From Planctomycetaceae bacterium (GTDB lineage Bacteria; Planctomycetota; Phycisphaerae; Phycisphaerales; SM1A02): a stretch of DNA of 6,479 nt. This document shows positions 5,292-6,479 of the stretch, piece by piece. Every line of letters begins with the position of its first letter. Positions within the stretch are counted from its first letter, which is position 1. Below the pieces are notes generated by a model that saw only the letters and a program-made list of their open reading frames with translations, was not told where the DNA came from and made no database searches. Made by a program: the position numbers and the translations under genes. The DNA lies in the NCBI GenBank assembly GCA_027488265.1, contig JAIYCA010000180.1, forward strand, positions 1 to 6,479. Reading direction: 5' to 3'.

Positions 5292-6479
5292 ATGTCGACC
5301 GAGAAGAACGCCCCCAAGCAATCAGCCCCTGCCGCCCAAACCGCGATCACGCCAACGCGTGCGCAGGATTACCCCGAGTGGTACCAGCAGGTGGTGCGCG
5401 CGGCGGATCTTGCGGAAACGAGCGATGTGCGCGGCTGTATGGTGATCAAGCCGTGGGGCTACGCGCTCTGGGAGAACATCCAGCGTTCGCTCGACAAGAT
5501 GTTCAAGGACACGGGGCATAAGAACGCGTATTTCCCGCTGTTTATCCCGCTTTCGTACTTCGAGAAGGAAGCGGAACACGTCGAAGGTTTCGCGAAGGAG
5601 TGCGCGGTTGTGACGCACCACCGCTTGAAGCCCGGCGTGAAAGCCGATGGCAAGCAGGGACTTATTCCTGACGGTGAATTGCAAGAGCCGCTCGTCGTGC
5701 GTCCAACCTCGGAAACGATCATCGGCGCGAGTTTCGCGAAGTGGGTGCAGAGTTACCGAGATCTTCCGCTCCTCATCAATCAGTGGGCGAACGTGGTGCG
5801 TTGGGAAATGCGCACGCGACTCTTCCTGCGCACGGCGGAGTTTCTGTGGCAGGAAGGCCACACCGCGCACGCGACGAGCGAAGAGGCGATGGAAGAAACG
5901 CTGAAAATGCTCGAGGTTTACGCGGATTTCGCGGAGAACTGGATGGCGATGCCCGTTGTGAAGGGCGAGAAGACCGAAGGCGAACGATTCCCTGGTGCCG
6001 TGAATACCTACTGCATCGAAGCGATGATGCAAGACCGCAAAGCGCTTCAAGCAGGTACGTCGCACTTCCTCGGGCAGAACTTCGCGCACGCAAGTGAAAT
6101 CAAATTCAGCGACGCGGATGGCAAGGTTTCGTACGCATGGACAACGTCGTGGGGCGTGTCGACGCGTCTCATCGGCGGCATGATCATGACCCACGCAGAT
6201 GACGACGGCATGGTGCTTCCGCCGCGCTTGGCGCCGTCGCACATCGTGATCATTCCCGTGACGCACAAGCCGGAAACGGCGCAAGCGGTGCTCGATTACT
6301 GCAACAAGCTCGCTGCAGATTTGCGCAAGATTCCATACTTCGGCCGCACCGTCGAAGTTGAAGTCGACAATCGCGATATTCGTGGTGGCGACAAGACCTG
6401 GCAGTGGATCAAGAAGGGCATTCCTGTGCGCGTTGAAGTTGGTCCGCGCGACATGGAACAAGATTCGGTCTTCATGGCG
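5292..6479 (+). CDS. proS: Prolyl-tRNA synthetase, archaeal/eukaryotic type (3' end outside the window)
   Basis: Class II aminoacyl-tRNA synthetase charging tRNA-Pro with proline. The window holds the first 396 codons of a frame that stays open to the edge; family members of this type are about 480-500 residues, so the last part of the protein is missing here. Seen: a short polar N-terminus, KPWGYALWENIQ (53-64), motif 1 region NAYFPLFIP (78-86), the TxE-type loop RPTSETII (137-144), motif 2 VVRWEMRTRLFLRTAEFLWQEGHTAH (168-193, in two parts around R170-E172 and R180-E183), motif 3 STRLIGGMIMTH (290-301), and the start of the anticodon-binding domain from about 316. There is no editing (INS) insertion between motifs 2 and 3, which marks the archaeal/eukaryotic type rather than the E. 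coli type. The ATG at 5292 is preceded by GAGAG with five bases between. It is divergent from the CHAD gene. Confidence 0.97.
   Translation, partial: MSTEKNAPKQSAPAAQTAITPTRAQDYPEWYQQVVRAADLAETSDVRGCMVIKPWGYALWENIQRSLDKMFKDTGHKNAYFPLFIPLSYFEKEAEHVEGFAKECAVVTHHRLKPGVKADGKQGLIPDGELQEPLVVRPTSETIIGASFAKWVQSYRDLPLLINQWANVVRWEMRTRLFLRTAEFLWQEGHTAHATSEEAMEETLKMLEVYADFAENWMAMPVVKGEKTEGERFPGAVNTYCIEAMMQDRKALQAGTSHFLGQNFAHASEIKFSDADGKVSYAWTTSWGVSTRLIGGMIMTHADDDGMVLPPRLAPSHIVIIPVTHKPETAQAVLDYCNKLAADLRKIPYFGRTVEVEVDNRDIRGGDKTWQWIKKGIPVRVEVGPRDMEQDSVFMA

Noticed and set aside
5322..6461. 379-codon open frame antisense to proS
   Set aside because: ProS motifs 1-3 on the plus strand are unmistakable; the antisense product is His/Arg-rich without motifs.

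Overview
The window looks like chromosomal DNA of a moderately GC-rich bacterium, most likely a Planctomycetota member (possibly Phycisphaerae-like). The reasons are a prepilin-type protein ending in a DGHV motif, as in the large prepilin-like H-X9-DG families of Planctomycetes, Verrucomicrobia and Lentisphaerae, and a Rho factor with a long Arg/Gly-rich N-terminal extension. The lineage is inference; no rRNA or other phylogenetic marker was used. No tRNA, rRNA, CRISPR array, insertion sequence or phage gene was seen.

Layout. Four genes lie on the minus strand, read from right to left: a CHAD-domain protein (5152-4199), dephospho-CoA kinase coaE (4105-3461), transcription termination factor rho (2838-1354) and a pseudopilin-like protein (1046-33). 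On the plus strand, divergent from the CHAD gene, starts an archaeal/eukaryotic-type prolyl-tRNA synthetase, proS (5292 onward), which runs off the right edge. The many long open frames antisense to rho, proS, coaE and the pseudopilin gene are shadows of the real genes.

The most interesting DNA is not coding. The gap of 622 bases between coaE and rho is best read as a long structured rho leader. In transcript order it holds a 14-nt tandem repeat just after the coaE stop, a possible promoter, four alternating complementary 5-mers, an array of four 11-nt repeats that in the rho-sense RNA is rich in regularly spaced YC dinucleotides, a 10-bp hairpin, a 7-bp hairpin on a near-palindrome, and a good ribosome binding site. 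Rho is known in E. coli to control its own synthesis by termination in its leader. The 11-nt YC array has the spacing expected for Rho primary-site contacts, so a rut-like autoregulatory element is a reasonable but unproven idea.

Downstream of rho, a second 14-nt tandem repeat overlaps the stop codon and places stop codons in all three frames. It is followed by a strong intrinsic terminator (10-bp stem, GCAA loop, U-rich tail) that separates rho from the pseudopilin gene. The genes are otherwise housekeeping functions (CoA synthesis, transcription termination, translation) plus a surface or secretion pseudopilin and a possible polyphosphate-binding protein. They do not form an obvious single pathway.
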